This document shows positions 40,258 to 48,692 of a stretch of 64,000 nt of DNA, one piece after another. The notes under the pieces were generated by a model. That model made no database searches and was not told where the DNA came from. It saw only the letters and a program-made list of their open reading frames with translations. Source of the stretch: Mycolicibacter icosiumassiliensis (GTDB lineage Bacteria; Actinomycetota; Actinomycetes; Mycobacteriales; Mycobacteriaceae). Numbering within the stretch: position 1 is the stretch's first letter; the number at the start of each line of letters is the position of its first letter. Location of the stretch: contig NZ_LT546166.1 of the NCBI RefSeq assembly GCF_900078685.2, forward strand, positions 2,794,780 to 2,858,779, written 5' to 3'. Position numbers and translations under genes: made by a program.

Positions 40258-40974
40258 ATGAGCGGACCGCAGGGATACGACCCGACGCAGCCGTGGCAGC
40301 CTCAGCAGCCCGGGCAGCCCGAGGACCAGGGCGCCGGACAGGGTCCCGCGACCGGCGCTGAGCAGCAGTGGCAGCCTCCGGCCTACACGCCACAGCAGTA
40401 CCCCCAATACCCCCAGCAGGGCGCGTACCCGTCGGCGCCGCAGCAATATCCCGGCTACCCGCAGCCCGAGCAGTACGGTCAGCCGTCTGCGTACGGCCAG
40501 CCTGGCCAGTACGGCCAGCCGTCGCCGTATGGTCAGCCCGGCCAGTACGGTCAGCCGGGGCAATACGGCCAGCCGGGCCAGTACGGTCAGTACCCGCAGC
40601 AGCCGGGTCAGTACCCCGCACCGGGCACCGCCACCAAGCGCCCGTCCGGGCTGGTCGGCTCGGTGCTCGCCGGGTGTGTCGGCATCGCCGTGCTGGTGCT
40701 GCTGGTGTTGGGCTTCTGGAAGCCCGGTTTCTTCGTGACCACCAAGCTCGACATCGATAAGGCCCAGGAAGGCGTGCAGCAGATCCTGGCCGACCAGACC
40801 AACGGCTACGGCGCCAAGAACGTCAAGGACGTCCGCTGCAACAACGGGCAGAGCCCGGTGGTCAAGCAGGGCGACACCTTCAACTGCGAGGTCAGCATCG
40901 ATGGGACCAAGCGTCAGGTGACGGTCACGTTCCAGGACAACTCGGGCACCTACGAGGTCGGCCGGCCCAAGTAG
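40258..40974 (+). CDS. DUF4333 membrane protein with YGQP-rich N-terminus
   Basis: A 238-residue protein. Residues about 1-120 are Gln/Pro/Tyr/Gly-rich with repeated YGQPGQ and YGQPS units, cytoplasmic and disordered. One membrane helix (about 131-155) is followed by a DUF4333 domain with [27 protein letters not shown] and FNCEVSIDG; the two cysteines likely pair. Position equals Rv2091c. TGAGGAAC precedes the ATG. Function unknown. Confidence 0.85.
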   Translation: MSGPQGYDPTQPWQPQQPGQPEDQGAGQGPATGAEQQWQPPAYTPQQYPQYPQQGAYPSAPQQYPGYPQPEQYGQPSAYGQPGQYGQPSPYGQPGQYGQPGQYGQPGQYGQYPQQPGQYPAPGTATKRPSGLVGSVLAGCVGIAVLVLLVLGFWKPGFFVTTKLDIDKAQEGVQQILADQTNGYGAKNVKDVRCNNGQSPVVKQGDTFNCEVSIDGTKRQVTVTFQDNSGTYEVGRPK

Positions 40975-40977
40975 GCC

Positions 40978-41940
40978 TCAGTCCGGCAGCGTGTCGAGTG
41001 CCCGCTGCAGGCGAGCGATCGAGGACTCCACGCCGTACCGCTGTGCCAGTTCGGCGACTCGGGCGGTGTCGGCGGCGGTGCGGGGCAGCACATCCGACGG
41101 TGTCGACAGCGTGACCGGCGCGTCGGTGGCTACCCGCACCACCGGACCGGCGGCCTCGATGTAGTCCTGCCCGGCCTGCAGTTTGGCCCGAACCCCCTTG
41201 GCCAGAGGCGATCCCGGGTCAGCGGCGGCAGCCAGCACCGCCGCCAGCGAGCCGTACTGGGTCAGTAGGTCGGCTGCCGTCTTCTCACCGATGCCGGCCA
41301 CCCCGGGCAACCCATCGGAGGGGTCGCCGCGCAGCAGCGCCATTTCGGCGTAGGCAGCCCCGGCCCGCTCCGGCGGCAGGCTGTAACGCTGCGCCACCTC
41401 ATCGGGGCCGAACAGCGTCGCTTTGGCCAGACCTTGGCCTAGGTAGAGCACCGACACCGGGACCGGCTGATCGGTAACCACCTGCAGCAGGTCGCGATCA
41501 CCGCTGACGACGATCACCGGGTCACGCTGTTCGGCCGCCGCCAAGGTGCCCAGCACGTCATCGGCTTCGAAGTCGGGCGCTCCACCCGTGGTGATGCCGA
41601 ACGCATCGAGCAGCTCGGCAATCATCTCGACCTGCGGGCTCAGCTCGTCGGGCACCTCTTCGACAGCTGTGCCCGCGATCGGCTCGGCCCCTGCTTCGGC
41701 CACCCGGTGGGCCTTGTAGGACGGGATGAGGTCCACCCGCCACTGCGGCCGCCAGTCCAGATCCAGACAGACCACCAGCCGTCCGGGGCACTGGCGGGTG
41801 ATCAGGGTGGCCACCGAGTCGAAGAAGCCGCGCACCGCGTTCACCGGCCGGCCGTCGGGTGCGGTGATCGAGGACGGCACCCCGAAGTAGGAGCGGAACC
41901 ACATACTGGCGCCGTCGAGCAGCAACACGGGAGCGGGCAT
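40978..41940 (-). CDS. 5'-3' exonuclease (FEN-like nuclease)
   Basis: A 320-residue stand-alone nuclease resembling the N-terminal domain of PolA. Metal-binding acidic residues lie in [24 protein letters not shown] and [10 protein letters not shown]; the helix-hairpin-helix is [14 protein letters not shown]. Orthologue position is Rv2090. Convergent with the DUF4333 gene, only 3 bp apart. Confidence 0.92.
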   Translation of the reverse strand: MPAPVLLLDGASMWFRSYFGVPSSITAPDGRPVNAVRGFFDSVATLITRQCPGRLVVCLDLDWRPQWRVDLIPSYKAHRVAEAGAEPIAGTAVEEVPDELSPQVEMIAELLDAFGITTGGAPDFEADDVLGTLAAAEQRDPVIVVSGDRDLLQVVTDQPVPVSVLYLGQGLAKATLFGPDEVAQRYSLPPERAGAAYAEMALLRGDPSDGLPGVAGIGEKTAADLLTQYGSLAAVLAAAADPGSPLAKGVRAKLQAGQDYIEAAGPVVRVATDAPVTLSTPSDVLPRTAADTARVAELAQRYGVESSIARLQRALDTLPD

Positions 41941-41947
41941 GGTTGCC

Positions 41948-41953
41948 AGGCTA
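41948..41953 (-). promoter_or_regulatory. -10 box for the exonuclease gene
   Basis: TAGCCT on the minus strand 7 nt before ATG 41940, a leaderless arrangement. Confidence 0.4.
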
Positions 41954-41991
41954 AAGCGTGCGGATGTCTGGCTCCGCCGGCGGGCGCCCGG

Positions 41992-42852
41992 TCATGCCGC
42001 CAATCGGGGCAGCACTTCGTCGCCGAGTCGCTCGACCCAGCCCACCGGGTCGGGGTTGCCGGGGATCGGCCCGGTGCTGATCAGGTCGAAGCCGAGTTCG
42101 GCGTAACGGTCCAGCGTGCGCAGGTAGCTGTCGACGTCGGCGAAGGGGTCGGTGAATAGTCCCGCGGTGAGCCGGATTTCATCGAAATCGCGATTGACCG
42201 CGTCGCAGTGCTGGCGCAGCACATCCAATTTGTGCGGCAATTCCTCGATCGACGCTGTGGTGTTCCAGACGTCCGCATATTGGGCCACCAAACGCAGCGT
42301 CTTCTTCTCGCCCGAACCACCGATCAGGACCGGGGGACGGTGGATCGGCTGCGGATGACAGATTGTCTCGGCGAGCCGGTAGTGCTGGCCCCGATAGGGG
42401 CCGTCGTTGGCGCTCCACATCTGCTGACAGATCTGCAGTGTCTCCTCCAGCATCTCAAAACGGATCCGCAACGGCGGGTAGGGGATGCCCAGGGCGTGAT
42501 GTTCGCGTTGGTACCACGCGGCACCCAATCCCAGCATTGTCCTGCCGCCGGCGAGGACATCCAGTGTGGCCACGGTTTTCGCCAGTACGCCTGGGTGCCG
42601 GTAGGTGACACCGGTGACCAACATGGTCAGCGCGATCCGGTCGGTGAGTCCGGCCAAGTAGCCCAATGAGGTGTAGCCCTCCAAGAACGGGTCTTCCGCA
42701 CAGCCCACATTTTCCATCTGGAAGAAGTGGTCGGCCAGGGTGAACATTTCGGCACCAATCCGTTCGGCGGCCTGGGCAGTGGCCGCCAGTGTCGGGCCGA
42801 GCCGGTCCGGGGCCCCGGGCAGGAAGTCGATGAAGTGGATACCCAGGTTCAT
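41992..42852 (-). CDS. LLM-class F420-dependent oxidoreductase
   Basis: A 286-residue luciferase-like barrel. Family blocks include the FTLADHFFQM active-site segment, ALTMLVTGVTYRHPGVLAK, LDVLAGGRTMLGLGAAWYQREH and PPVLIGGSGEKKTLRL. Cofactor F420 rather than FMN is inferred from the mycobacterial setting. Nineteen bases downstream of a MarR gene on the same strand, so probably controlled by it. These two genes separate the exonuclease gene from pepE, neighbours in H37Rv. Confidence 0.88.
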   Translation of the reverse strand: MNLGIHFIDFLPGAPDRLGPTLAATAQAAERIGAEMFTLADHFFQMENVGCAEDPFLEGYTSLGYLAGLTDRIALTMLVTGVTYRHPGVLAKTVATLDVLAGGRTMLGLGAAWYQREHHALGIPYPPLRIRFEMLEETLQICQQMWSANDGPYRGQHYRLAETICHPQPIHRPPVLIGGSGEKKTLRLVAQYADVWNTTASIEELPHKLDVLRQHCDAVNRDFDEIRLTAGLFTDPFADVDSYLRTLDRYAELGFDLISTGPIPGNPDPVGWVERLGDEVLPRLAA

Positions 42853-42871
42853 TGTGGTTCCTCGCTTTTCG

Positions 42872-43306
42872 TCAGTCGTTGAGTCGGTTGAGCAGCGTCA
42901 GAGCTTCGTTGATCATCTGCCGCTCCCGCTCGCTGTAGCGGTCCTGCATCGCTCGTACCAGCCATTCGTCGCGCGCCCTGCGGTCGTTCTCGGCGCGGTG
43001 ACGGCCCACTGCGGTCAACTCGATCAGCTGCCGGCGGCCGTCGTCGGGATCGGGCCGGCGGTCGATCAGCCCATGACGATCGAGCCCGGCCACGGTGGCG
43101 GCCATGGACTGGGGCCGAACCCGTTCGGCCCCTGCGAGCTGACTGACGGATGCGGGCCCGTCCTTGACCAGCCTGAGCAGGACCGCAGTTTGCGGCGGCG
43201 TGAGGTCGTCGGCCGCCGCAAACTCCCGCAGTCGCCTGCGCAGCCTGCTGAAGAGCACGCGCAGATCTCGTGCCGCCCGCACCGATGATTCGTCACAGGC
43301 CGCCAT
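42872..43306 (-). CDS. MarR-family transcriptional regulator
   Basis: A 144-residue winged-helix dimer. Helical DNA-binding segment: LTPPQTAVLLRLVKDGPASVSQLAG, with the wing in GLIDRRPDPDDGRRQLIELT. It likely represses itself and the downstream LLM oxidoreductase gene, with a candidate operator just upstream. Ligand unknown. Confidence 0.9.
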   Translation of the reverse strand: MAACDESSVRAARDLRVLFSRLRRRLREFAAADDLTPPQTAVLLRLVKDGPASVSQLAGAERVRPQSMAATVAGLDRHGLIDRRPDPDDGRRQLIELTAVGRHRAENDRRARDEWLVRAMQDRYSERERQMINEALTLLNRLND

Positions 43307-43312
43307 ATCGAC

Positions 43313-43318
43313 AGTCTA
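43313..43318 (-). promoter_or_regulatory. -10 box for marR
   Basis: TAGACT on the minus strand 6 nt before ATG 43306. Confidence 0.4.
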
Positions 43319-43325
43319 CACTGAA

Positions 43326-43337
43326 CAGTTGTAACTG
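43326..43337. promoter_or_regulatory. candidate MarR operator
   Basis: Inverted repeat CAGTT-GT-AACTG, located between the expected -35 and -10 of the marR promoter. Position suits autorepression; binding is inferred. Confidence 0.4.
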
Positions 43338-43392
43338 GATATCTTCGGCGGGGCATCGGCCACGGAGCACCGATCGGCGAAACGGAGCGCAC

Positions 43393-43398
43393 TAGCCT
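43393..43398 (+). promoter_or_regulatory. -10 box for pepE
   Basis: TAGCCT, 7 nt before ATG 43406. Confidence 0.4.
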
Positions 43399-43405
43399 GG
43401 TCGGC

Positions 43406-44530
43406 ATGTCTGCCCAACGTTTCGACAGCAGTGTCTACGCCCACCGACTGACCGCCGCGGCCACTGCCGCCGCGAATGCCGGCCTGGCCGGCTTGGTGAT
43501 CACCCCCGGCTACGACCTGCGCTACCTGATCGGGTCGCGGGCCCAGACCTTCGAGCGGCTCACCGCCCTGGTGTTGCCGGCCTCGGGTACGCCCACCATG
43601 GTGGTGCCGCGTCTCGAGCTGGCGGCGCTGCGCGAATCGGCGGTGGCCGACCTGGGTGTGGCGGTGCGGGACTGGGTCGACGGCGAGGATCCCTATCGCA
43701 TGGTGGGCGAGGCGCTGGGGGGAGCATCGTCTGCGGTCGCCGTCACCGACTCGATGCCGGCTCTGCACCTGTTGCCGCTGGTCGACGTGCTCGGCACGAC
43801 GCCCGTGTTGGCGACGGGGGTCCTACGCGATCTGCGAATGATCAAGGACCCCAGTGAGATCGATGCCCTGCGCAAGGCCGGCGCGGCGATCGACCGGGTA
43901 CACGCCCGGGTGCCGGAGTTCTTGGTGCCGGGCCGCACCGAAGCCGACGTCGCCGCCGACATCGCCGAAGCGATCGTGGCCGAAGGGCATTCGGAGGTGG
44001 CCTTCATCATCGTGGGCTCGGGCCCGAATGGCGCCGACCCGCACCATGAATGCTCCGAGCGGGTGCTGCAAGCCGGTGACATCGTGGTCGTCGACATCGG
44101 CGGTCCGGTCGAGCCCGGATACAATTCCGACTCGACCAGGACGTACAGCCTAGGGGAGCCCAATCCCGAAGTAGCCCAACATTATTCGGTGCTACAGGAG
44201 GCGCAGCGTGCCGCGGTCGCCAGCGTTCGCCCGGGGGTCACGGCCCAGCAGGTCGACGCCGCGGCTCGTGAGGTGCTGGCCGAGGCCGGTTTGGCGGAAT
44301 ACTTCGTGCACCGCACCGGGCACGGCATCGGGCTGTCGGTGCACGAGGAGCCCTACATCGTTGCCGGTAATGACGAGGAGCTCCGGGCGGGGATGGCGTT
44401 CTCGGTGGAACCCGGCATCTACTTTCCCGGCCAGTGGGGCGCCCGCATCGAAGACATCGTGCTGGTCACCGCCGACGGGGTGGAGTCATTGAACGACCAG
44501 CCGCACGAGCTGGTGGTGGTACCGGTTTAG
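43406..44530 (+). CDS. pepE: Xaa-Pro dipeptidase/aminopeptidase
   Basis: A 374-residue M24 metallopeptidase. The pita-bread domain carries the metal ligands: Asp in [12 protein letters not shown] and NSDSTRTY, His in [13 protein letters not shown], and Glu in SVEPGIY and ARIEDIVLV. The N-terminal creatinase-like domain starts at SSVYAHRL. Same position as Rv2089c. The last 4 nt overlap the convergent gene at 44527. Confidence 0.93.
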   Translation: MSAQRFDSSVYAHRLTAAATAAANAGLAGLVITPGYDLRYLIGSRAQTFERLTALVLPASGTPTMVVPRLELAALRESAVADLGVAVRDWVDGEDPYRMVGEALGGASSAVAVTDSMPALHLLPLVDVLGTTPVLATGVLRDLRMIKDPSEIDALRKAGAAIDRVHARVPEFLVPGRTEADVAADIAEAIVAEGHSEVAFIIVGSGPNGADPHHECSERVLQAGDIVVVDIGGPVEPGYNSDSTRTYSLGEPNPEVAQHYSVLQEAQRAAVASVRPGVTAQQVDAAAREVLAEAGLAEYFVHRTGHGIGLSVHEEPYIVAGNDEELRAGMAFSVEPGIYFPGQWGARIEDIVLVTADGVESLNDQPHELVVVPV

Positions 44531-44940
44531 CGGTTACCGCGATCGAGCAGGTCTGCGGAGCCGAGCACCCGCTCCACCTGCACTTCGATCACCACACGCT
44601 GCGGATTCACCCGAGGTGTGCGGTAGCGCTGGGCGTATCGCAGTTCGGCGTCACGAACCGCCGCGGGGGCGTCGTTGACGGTGGCACTGCCTTCCAGCGA
44701 GAGCCAGCGCGCCCCGTCCACTTGGCTCAGCACGGCGACCCCGGCCCGTTCGGCGTTGACCGCCTTTTGCGAACCGCCGGTGGTAATCACGCGGGCGATG
44801 TGGGTTTTCGGATCAAAGGTGAACCCAACCGCGACCACGTGCGGCGAATTGTCGGCCCGCAAGGTGGTCAGCATCGCCAGGTGGCGTTCGGTGAGAAACG
44901 CCAACGCGTCACTGGTCAGTCGAGTCGTCGCGTTCGCCAT
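44527..44940 (-). CDS. F420-dependent pyridoxamine-oxidase-fold protein (Rv2074-like)
   Basis: A 137-residue split-barrel protein, the same length as Rv2074 and highly similar to it in my memory, including [20 protein letters not shown] and [17 protein letters not shown]. Rv2074 has been described as an F420H2-dependent biliverdin reductase. ATG 44940 has a -10 box 8 nt upstream, so the longer frame to 45246 is rejected. It diverges from the SDR gene. Confidence 0.9.
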   Translation of the reverse strand: MANATTRLTSDALAFLTERHLAMLTTLRADNSPHVVAVGFTFDPKTHIARVITTGGSQKAVNAERAGVAVLSQVDGARWLSLEGSATVNDAPAAVRDAELRYAQRYRTPRVNPQRVVIEVQVERVLGSADLLDRGNR

Positions 44941-44948
44941 CACCGCCC

Positions 44949-44954
44949 ACGCTA
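44949..44954 (-). promoter_or_regulatory. -10 box for the Rv2074-like gene
   Basis: TAGCGT on the minus strand 8 nt before ATG 44940; only 8 bp from the -10 box of the divergent SDR gene. Confidence 0.4.
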
Positions 44955-44962
44955 GCGCAGGC

Positions 44963-44968
44963 GATAAT
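44963..44968 (+). promoter_or_regulatory. -10 box for the SDR gene
   Basis: GATAAT, 7 nt before GTG 44976, a leaderless arrangement in a 35-bp divergent gap. Confidence 0.5.
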
Positions 44969-44975
44969 CTCAGCC

Positions 44976-45725
44976 GTGAACGACACGGTTGACGGGCCAG
45001 TGGTGATTTTCGGCGGACGCAGTGAGATCGGCCTCGAACTGGCGCAGCAGCTCGCGCCCGGGGCGACGGTGGTGCTGGCGGCACGCTCGGCCGATCGGCT
45101 TGCCGCCGAAGTCGCCGCGGTGCGCCACGCGGGCGCGGTGGCGGTACACACGAACGAGTTCGATGCCGATGACCTGTCCACCCACGGCCCGCTGGTGGCG
45201 GCACTGATCGCCGAGCACGGCCCGATCGGTACCGCCGTATTGGCATTTGGGGTCCTGGGTGATCAGGCCCGCGCGGAGTCGGATGCGGCGCATGCGGCGG
45301 CCGTCGTGCACACCGACTACGTTGCCCAGATCAGTTTGCTTACCCACCTGGCCGCGGCTATGCGCATCGCCGACAGCGGCCGCCTGGTGGTGTTCTCCTC
45401 GGTGGCGGGGGTGCGGGTACGACGGGCCAACTACGTCTACGGCTCGGCTAAAGCCGGCCTCGAAGGCTTCGCCAGCGGGCTTGCCGACGCACTGCACGGC
45501 ACGGGTGTGCGCCTGCTGATCGTGCGACCCGGTTTCGTCGTCGGCCGGATGACCACCGGCATGGATCCCGCACCACTGGCGAGCACTCCGCCGCAGGTGG
45601 CGCGCGCCGCGGCCAGGGCACTGCGCAAGGGTCGCGGCACGGTGTGGGTGCCGTGGGCACTGCGCCCACTGTTCGCCACACTCAGATTGCTGCCGCAGGC
45701 TGTCTGGCGCCGGATGCCGCGTTAA
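44976..45725 (+). CDS. short-chain dehydrogenase/reductase
   Basis: A 249-residue Rossmann enzyme, the length of Rv2073c and in the same divergent pair with an Rv2074-like gene. The nucleotide-binding motif is unusual ([15 protein letters not shown] in place of TGxxxGIG). The catalytic Ser and Tyr-x-x-x-Lys are in VVFSSVAG and YVYGSAKAG; the [11 protein letters not shown] segment follows. The C-terminal half resembles DprE2-like mycobacterial SDRs. Substrate unknown. Confidence 0.88.
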   Translation: MNDTVDGPVVIFGGRSEIGLELAQQLAPGATVVLAARSADRLAAEVAAVRHAGAVAVHTNEFDADDLSTHGPLVAALIAEHGPIGTAVLAFGVLGDQARAESDAAHAAAVVHTDYVAQISLLTHLAAAMRIADSGRLVVFSSVAGVRVRRANYVYGSAKAGLEGFASGLADALHGTGVRLLIVRPGFVVGRMTTGMDPAPLASTPPQVARAAARALRKGRGTVWVPWALRPLFATLRLLPQAVWRRMPR

Positions 45726-45844
45726 CAAAGCGGAGCCCCGCGCGAGGCCGCTCCTGGGCGTTACGTATCATGCACGGAACGTGATATTTCCCAGTTTGTG
45801 GAAGTATCCGGAGAGTTTTCCGACCTCTTCTCGCCTGACAGGAC

Positions 45845-45850
45845 TAGAGT
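45845..45850 (+). promoter_or_regulatory. -10 box for the HTH gene
   Basis: TAGAGT, 8 nt before ATG 45859. The region upstream (45780-45845) is noticeably AT-richer. Confidence 0.45.
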
Positions 45851-45858
45851 CTAAAACC

Positions 45859-46176
45859 ATGGACGATCGTAAAAAGGATCCGTCGGTCGTGCTGCCCTAC
45901 CTGGTCGGTAGGCCGCTCCCGGCGACGGAGGTATACGAGGCCTTCGGCTATCGGAAGTCCGCCTATTACAAGGCAGCCCACGAGGGGCGTTTGATCACCG
46001 CCGACAATCTCATCCGGGTTGCCAGGCACTTCGGTTTGAACGCGGTTGATCTGCTGGTCCGCTACGGACTGATCACCGTTGATGCCGTGGCCGCCTTCAT
46101 GGATGCCGAGCAGCCTAAGGCCGAGCTGCCTAAGCTCGCCGACTTGCATCCCATCGCGAGCCACCCACCGCTGTAG
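45859..46176 (+). CDS. small helix-turn-helix protein
   Basis: A 105-residue protein. The segment AYYKAAHEGRLITADNLIRVARHFGLNAVDLLVRYGLI resembles Cro/C1-type HTH proteins and phage immunity repressors (positions about 37-75); the C-terminal 30 residues are Pro/Ala-rich. It sits between an SDR and a PPOX gene with no phage genes nearby, so it is more likely a resident regulator. ATG 45859 is chosen by the -10 box; an upstream frame to 45781 is AT-rich promoter sequence. Confidence 0.75.
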   Translation: MDDRKKDPSVVLPYLVGRPLPATEVYEAFGYRKSAYYKAAHEGRLITADNLIRVARHFGLNAVDLLVRYGLITVDAVAAFMDAEQPKAELPKLADLHPIASHPPL

Positions 46177-46205
46177 CCGTTCGCTGCTGCAGGGCGCCGG
46201 GCGGG

Positions 46206-46211
46206 TAGGTT
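46206..46211 (+). promoter_or_regulatory. -10 box for the PPOX gene
   Basis: TAGGTT, 7 nt before ATG 46219. Confidence 0.35.
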
Positions 46212-46218
46212 CGCGGTC

Positions 46219-46608
46219 ATGGCCCCGACTTTCGCCCAGATCGCCAAGTCCGACTATTTGCTGCTGACCACGTTCACCAAAGATGGCCGACCCAAGCCGA
46301 CCCCAGTGTGGGCCGCGGCCGACGGTGACCGACTGTTGGTGATCACCCAGGAGTCGTCCTGGAAGGTCAAGCGCATCCGCAACACCCCCCGGGTGACCTT
46401 GGCGGTCTGCGATGTGCGGGGACGGCCCAAGGGCGAGGCGATCGAGGCCGTCGCCACGGTCTTGGACAAGTCGCACAACGGCGCCGTCTATGCGGCGATC
46501 GGCAAGCGCTACAAGCTCATCGGCCCGGTGTTCAACTTCTTCAGCAAGCTGCGGGGCGGCATGCGCACCAACGTGGGATTGGCGTTGACTCCGGCCGGAC
46601 CCGCGTGA
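46219..46608 (+). CDS. PPOX-class F420-dependent oxidoreductase
   Basis: A 129-residue split-barrel flavin/F420-binding protein. Typical blocks: LLTTFTKDGRPKPTPVWAA, SWKVKRIRNTPRVTLAVCD, and the C-terminal KRYKLIGPVFNFFSKLRGG. Substrate unknown. One of four F420-type small oxidoreductases in the window. Confidence 0.88.
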   Translation: MAPTFAQIAKSDYLLLTTFTKDGRPKPTPVWAAADGDRLLVITQESSWKVKRIRNTPRVTLAVCDVRGRPKGEAIEAVATVLDKSHNGAVYAAIGKRYKLIGPVFNFFSKLRGGMRTNVGLALTPAGPA

Positions 46609-46622
46609 TCGACTACCTCACA

Positions 46623-46628
46623 TATAAT
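46623..46628 (+). promoter_or_regulatory. perfect -10 box (TATAAT) for the Fe-S repair gene
   Basis: TATAAT with no recognisable -35 at 17 bp, 4 bp upstream of the palindrome at 46632. The initiation site would fall inside the palindrome. Confidence 0.6.
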
Positions 46629-46631
46629 GGA

Positions 46632-46655
46632 CTTTGCTCATTGAAATGAGCAAAG
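46632..46655. promoter_or_regulatory. palindromic operator upstream of the Fe-S repair gene
   Basis: Perfect inverted repeat of 11-bp arms, CTTTGCTCATT and AATGAGCAAAG, separated by GA. Placement over the expected transcription start suggests a repressor site, possibly for an Rrf2-type NO or Fe-S sensor such as NsrR, by analogy with known regulation of ScdA/YtfE genes. No regulator gene is adjacent. Confidence 0.65.
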
Positions 46656-46686
46656 GTAGATCGGAAGCCCGACCGCGAGGAGCCAG

Positions 46687-47385
46687 ATGGCCACCGTCAC
46701 TTCCGATCAGATCCTGGGTGACATCGTCACCGCCGACCCGTCGACCACCCGCATCCTCAGCCGATTCGGAATCGATTTCTGCTGCCACGGTCAGCGCTCC
46801 CTGGGCGCGGCGTGTGCCGCCGACGGGGTCGACGCTGACGAGGTGCTGGCCGCACTCAACGCCACCGCCCCCGGCCAGCCAGCCGATTGGGCCGAGTACG
46901 ACGACACCTCGCTGATCGCCCACATTGTCAGCACCCACCACCGGTTTCTGTGGGACGAGTTCCCGAGGTTGGCCGAGTTGGTGGACAAAGTGGCGCGCGT
47001 GCACGGCCCCAACCACGGCGAACTGCTCCGGGTCCGCGAGGTGTTCCATCAGCTCCGCGGCGGCATGGAGCCACACCTGCGCACCGAGGAGACGCTGCTG
47101 TTCCCCGAGATCAGCCTGCACGCGGGGCGCTCAGACCGCCCGCTGCCCGACGAGGTGCGCACCGAACTCGCGGAGAACCAGCGCGAGCACGACAATGCCG
47201 GTCATCTGCTGGCCGAACTGCGTGAGCTCACCGACGGCTACACCGTCCCTGCGGACGCCTGCGCCAGCTACACCGCGATGCTGGCCGGCCTGGCGGACCT
47301 GGAATCCGACATCCACCTGCACGTGCACAAAGAGAACAACGTGCTGTTCCCGCGGGTGCTAGCGGCGGCCGGAGGTCCGGCCTGA
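46687..47385 (+). CDS. iron-sulfur cluster repair di-iron protein (RIC/ScdA/YtfE)
   Basis: Repairs Fe-S clusters damaged by NO or oxidants. 232 residues. An N-terminal DUF542 domain holds the Cys32-Cys33 pair in DFCCHGQRSL; a hemerythrin-like domain has metal ligands in HIVSTHHRFLW, HLRTEETLLFPEI, QREHDNAGHLL and HVHKENNVLFPRV. The upstream palindrome and TATAAT box suggest stress-responsive control. Its 3' end is 4 bp from a convergent hydrolase gene. Confidence 0.92.
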   Translation: MATVTSDQILGDIVTADPSTTRILSRFGIDFCCHGQRSLGAACAADGVDADEVLAALNATAPGQPADWAEYDDTSLIAHIVSTHHRFLWDEFPRLAELVDKVARVHGPNHGELLRVREVFHQLRGGMEPHLRTEETLLFPEISLHAGRSDRPLPDEVRTELAENQREHDNAGHLLAELRELTDGYTVPADACASYTAMLAGLADLESDIHLHVHKENNVLFPRVLAAAGGPA

Positions 47386-47389
47386 GCGG

Positions 47390-48091
47390 TCAAGCTTTGG
47401 GGCGTAGGTGCTCGCCGAAGAAGCCGAACACCCGCTCCCAGGCATCGGCGGTGGCGGCCGCGTTGTAGCCGAAGCCGGCGATGCGAATCAGCGGCTGGGC
47501 CGGCAACTCGTTGGCGAAGCTGTGGCCGGCTCCGGGATACACCTTGATGTCGTGCGGGATGCCGTTTTCCTCCACCACCCGACGTAACCGGTTGGGTGCG
47601 CCGATACCATACGGGTCGCGGCCCCCGAAGCTGGCCACGATGGGGCAGGCCCCGTCGAGGGTCTGCTCGAGGTGGCGGGGAAGCGGCACACCGTAGAACG
47701 GTGCGGCGGCTCCGAATCCCTTGGGCGCCAAGATCAATGCGAACTGGCCTCCCATGCAGAAACCGGCGATACCGACCGCGCCCGAGCACTCGGGCATACC
47801 CAGCAGATGATCGCGGGCGGCCAGGATGTCATCGAGGGCGCGGCCGCGCTGGGTGAGCAGCTCACGGAACACCCTGGTGATGCAGCGCGCCCGGCCGCCC
47901 CGGGAGTACAGGTTCGGCGACAGTGCGAGGTAGCCCGCGCCCGCGACCCGTTCGGAGATGGCCTTCATGTCCCGGCCGTAGCCGATCGCGTCGTGGATTA
48001 CCACCACACCGGGCCACGGCCCGGGCCCGGCCGGAGCGTCCAGGAGCGCATCGATGGGGCCGGCGGGCGCATCGAGTTGGATCGTCGTCAT
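47390..48091 (-). CDS. dienelactone hydrolase family protein
   Basis: An alpha/beta hydrolase of 233 residues. Nucleophile Cys112 in GIAGFCMGGQFAL, Asp in FGGRDPYG and His in GAGHSFANEL form the Cys-Asp-His triad. The frame extends to 48520 but that part is antisense to fxsA; ATG 48091 fits the family. Position equals Rv2054. The substrate may be a lactone or ester; not known. Confidence 0.9.
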   Translation of the reverse strand: MTTIQLDAPAGPIDALLDAPAGPGPWPGVVVIHDAIGYGRDMKAISERVAGAGYLALSPNLYSRGGRARCITRVFRELLTQRGRALDDILAARDHLLGMPECSGAVGIAGFCMGGQFALILAPKGFGAAAPFYGVPLPRHLEQTLDGACPIVASFGGRDPYGIGAPNRLRRVVEENGIPHDIKVYPGAGHSFANELPAQPLIRIAGFGYNAAATADAWERVFGFFGEHLRPKA

Positions 48092-48166
48092 CGCATCAGT
48101 ATTGCCGTCCCGGCATGTCGCGGCGACAGGCTGGAACCACATCACTGGCTCGAACGTTGAGATGGC

Positions 48167-48658
48167 ATGGTGAGCGGTGTGCTGCGGATCTTCGGTCTCT
48201 ACGCCTTGGTCGAGTTGGCGGCGGTTGCCGGGTTGGTCTGGGCGATCGGGTTTGGCTGGACGACGTTGCTGCTGCTGGGCATCTTCCTGGCCGGACTGGT
48301 GCTGGCGAGCGGGCAGATCAAGCACCAGATCCGCCGCCTGCGCAAGCCCGCCGACCCGGGGGTTCTCGCCGACAGCGGGTTGGTCACGGCCGGCAGCGTG
48401 CTGGTGCTGGTTCCGGGCCCGGTGACCTCGCTGGTGGGTCTGCTGCTGTTGGCGCCCCCGACCCGCGCCGCCGCCCGCCCGCTGCTGGCGGCGATGGCTG
48501 CCACCGCGCTGGGCCGGCATACCCCGCTGGTGGCTGCGGCCACGGTCGGCCGGCAGTGGTACACCACCCGGCGCACGCCCGGGAGCCGAGCCGACTTCAT
48601 CGACGCCGAATTCGTCGACGTGACCGAGGCCGGGCAGCGCACCCTTCCGGTCGGCTGA
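48167..48658 (+). CDS. fxsA: FxsA-family membrane protein
   Basis: A 163-residue protein with three to four hydrophobic segments (residues about 5-25, 26-42 and 72-92), the FxsA pattern. In E. coli FxsA influences phage T7 exclusion; in mycobacteria its role is unknown. Orthologue position is Rv2053c. The C-terminal tail is charged. Confidence 0.85.
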   Translation: MVSGVLRIFGLYALVELAAVAGLVWAIGFGWTTLLLLGIFLAGLVLASGQIKHQIRRLRKPADPGVLADSGLVTAGSVLVLVPGPVTSLVGLLLLAPPTRAAARPLLAAMAATALGRHTPLVAAATVGRQWYTTRRTPGSRADFIDAEFVDVTEAGQRTLPVG

Positions 48659-48679
48659 CCCGCGGCCCGTAACAACCCG

Positions 48680-48685
48680 TACTTT
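48680..48685 (+). promoter_or_regulatory. -10 box for the amidohydrolase gene
   Basis: TACTTT, 7 nt before GTG 48693; leaderless layout. Confidence 0.4.
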
Positions 48686-48692
48686 CTACGTC

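Noticed and set aside
45859-46176. Prophage repressor
   Set aside because: The HTH resembles immunity repressors, but there are no integrase, att site or other phage genes nearby.
46605-46622. CRP-like half-sites GTGA...TCAC upstream of the Fe-S repair gene
   Set aside because: The spacing between half-sites (9 nt) does not fit the 6-8 nt of CRP sites.
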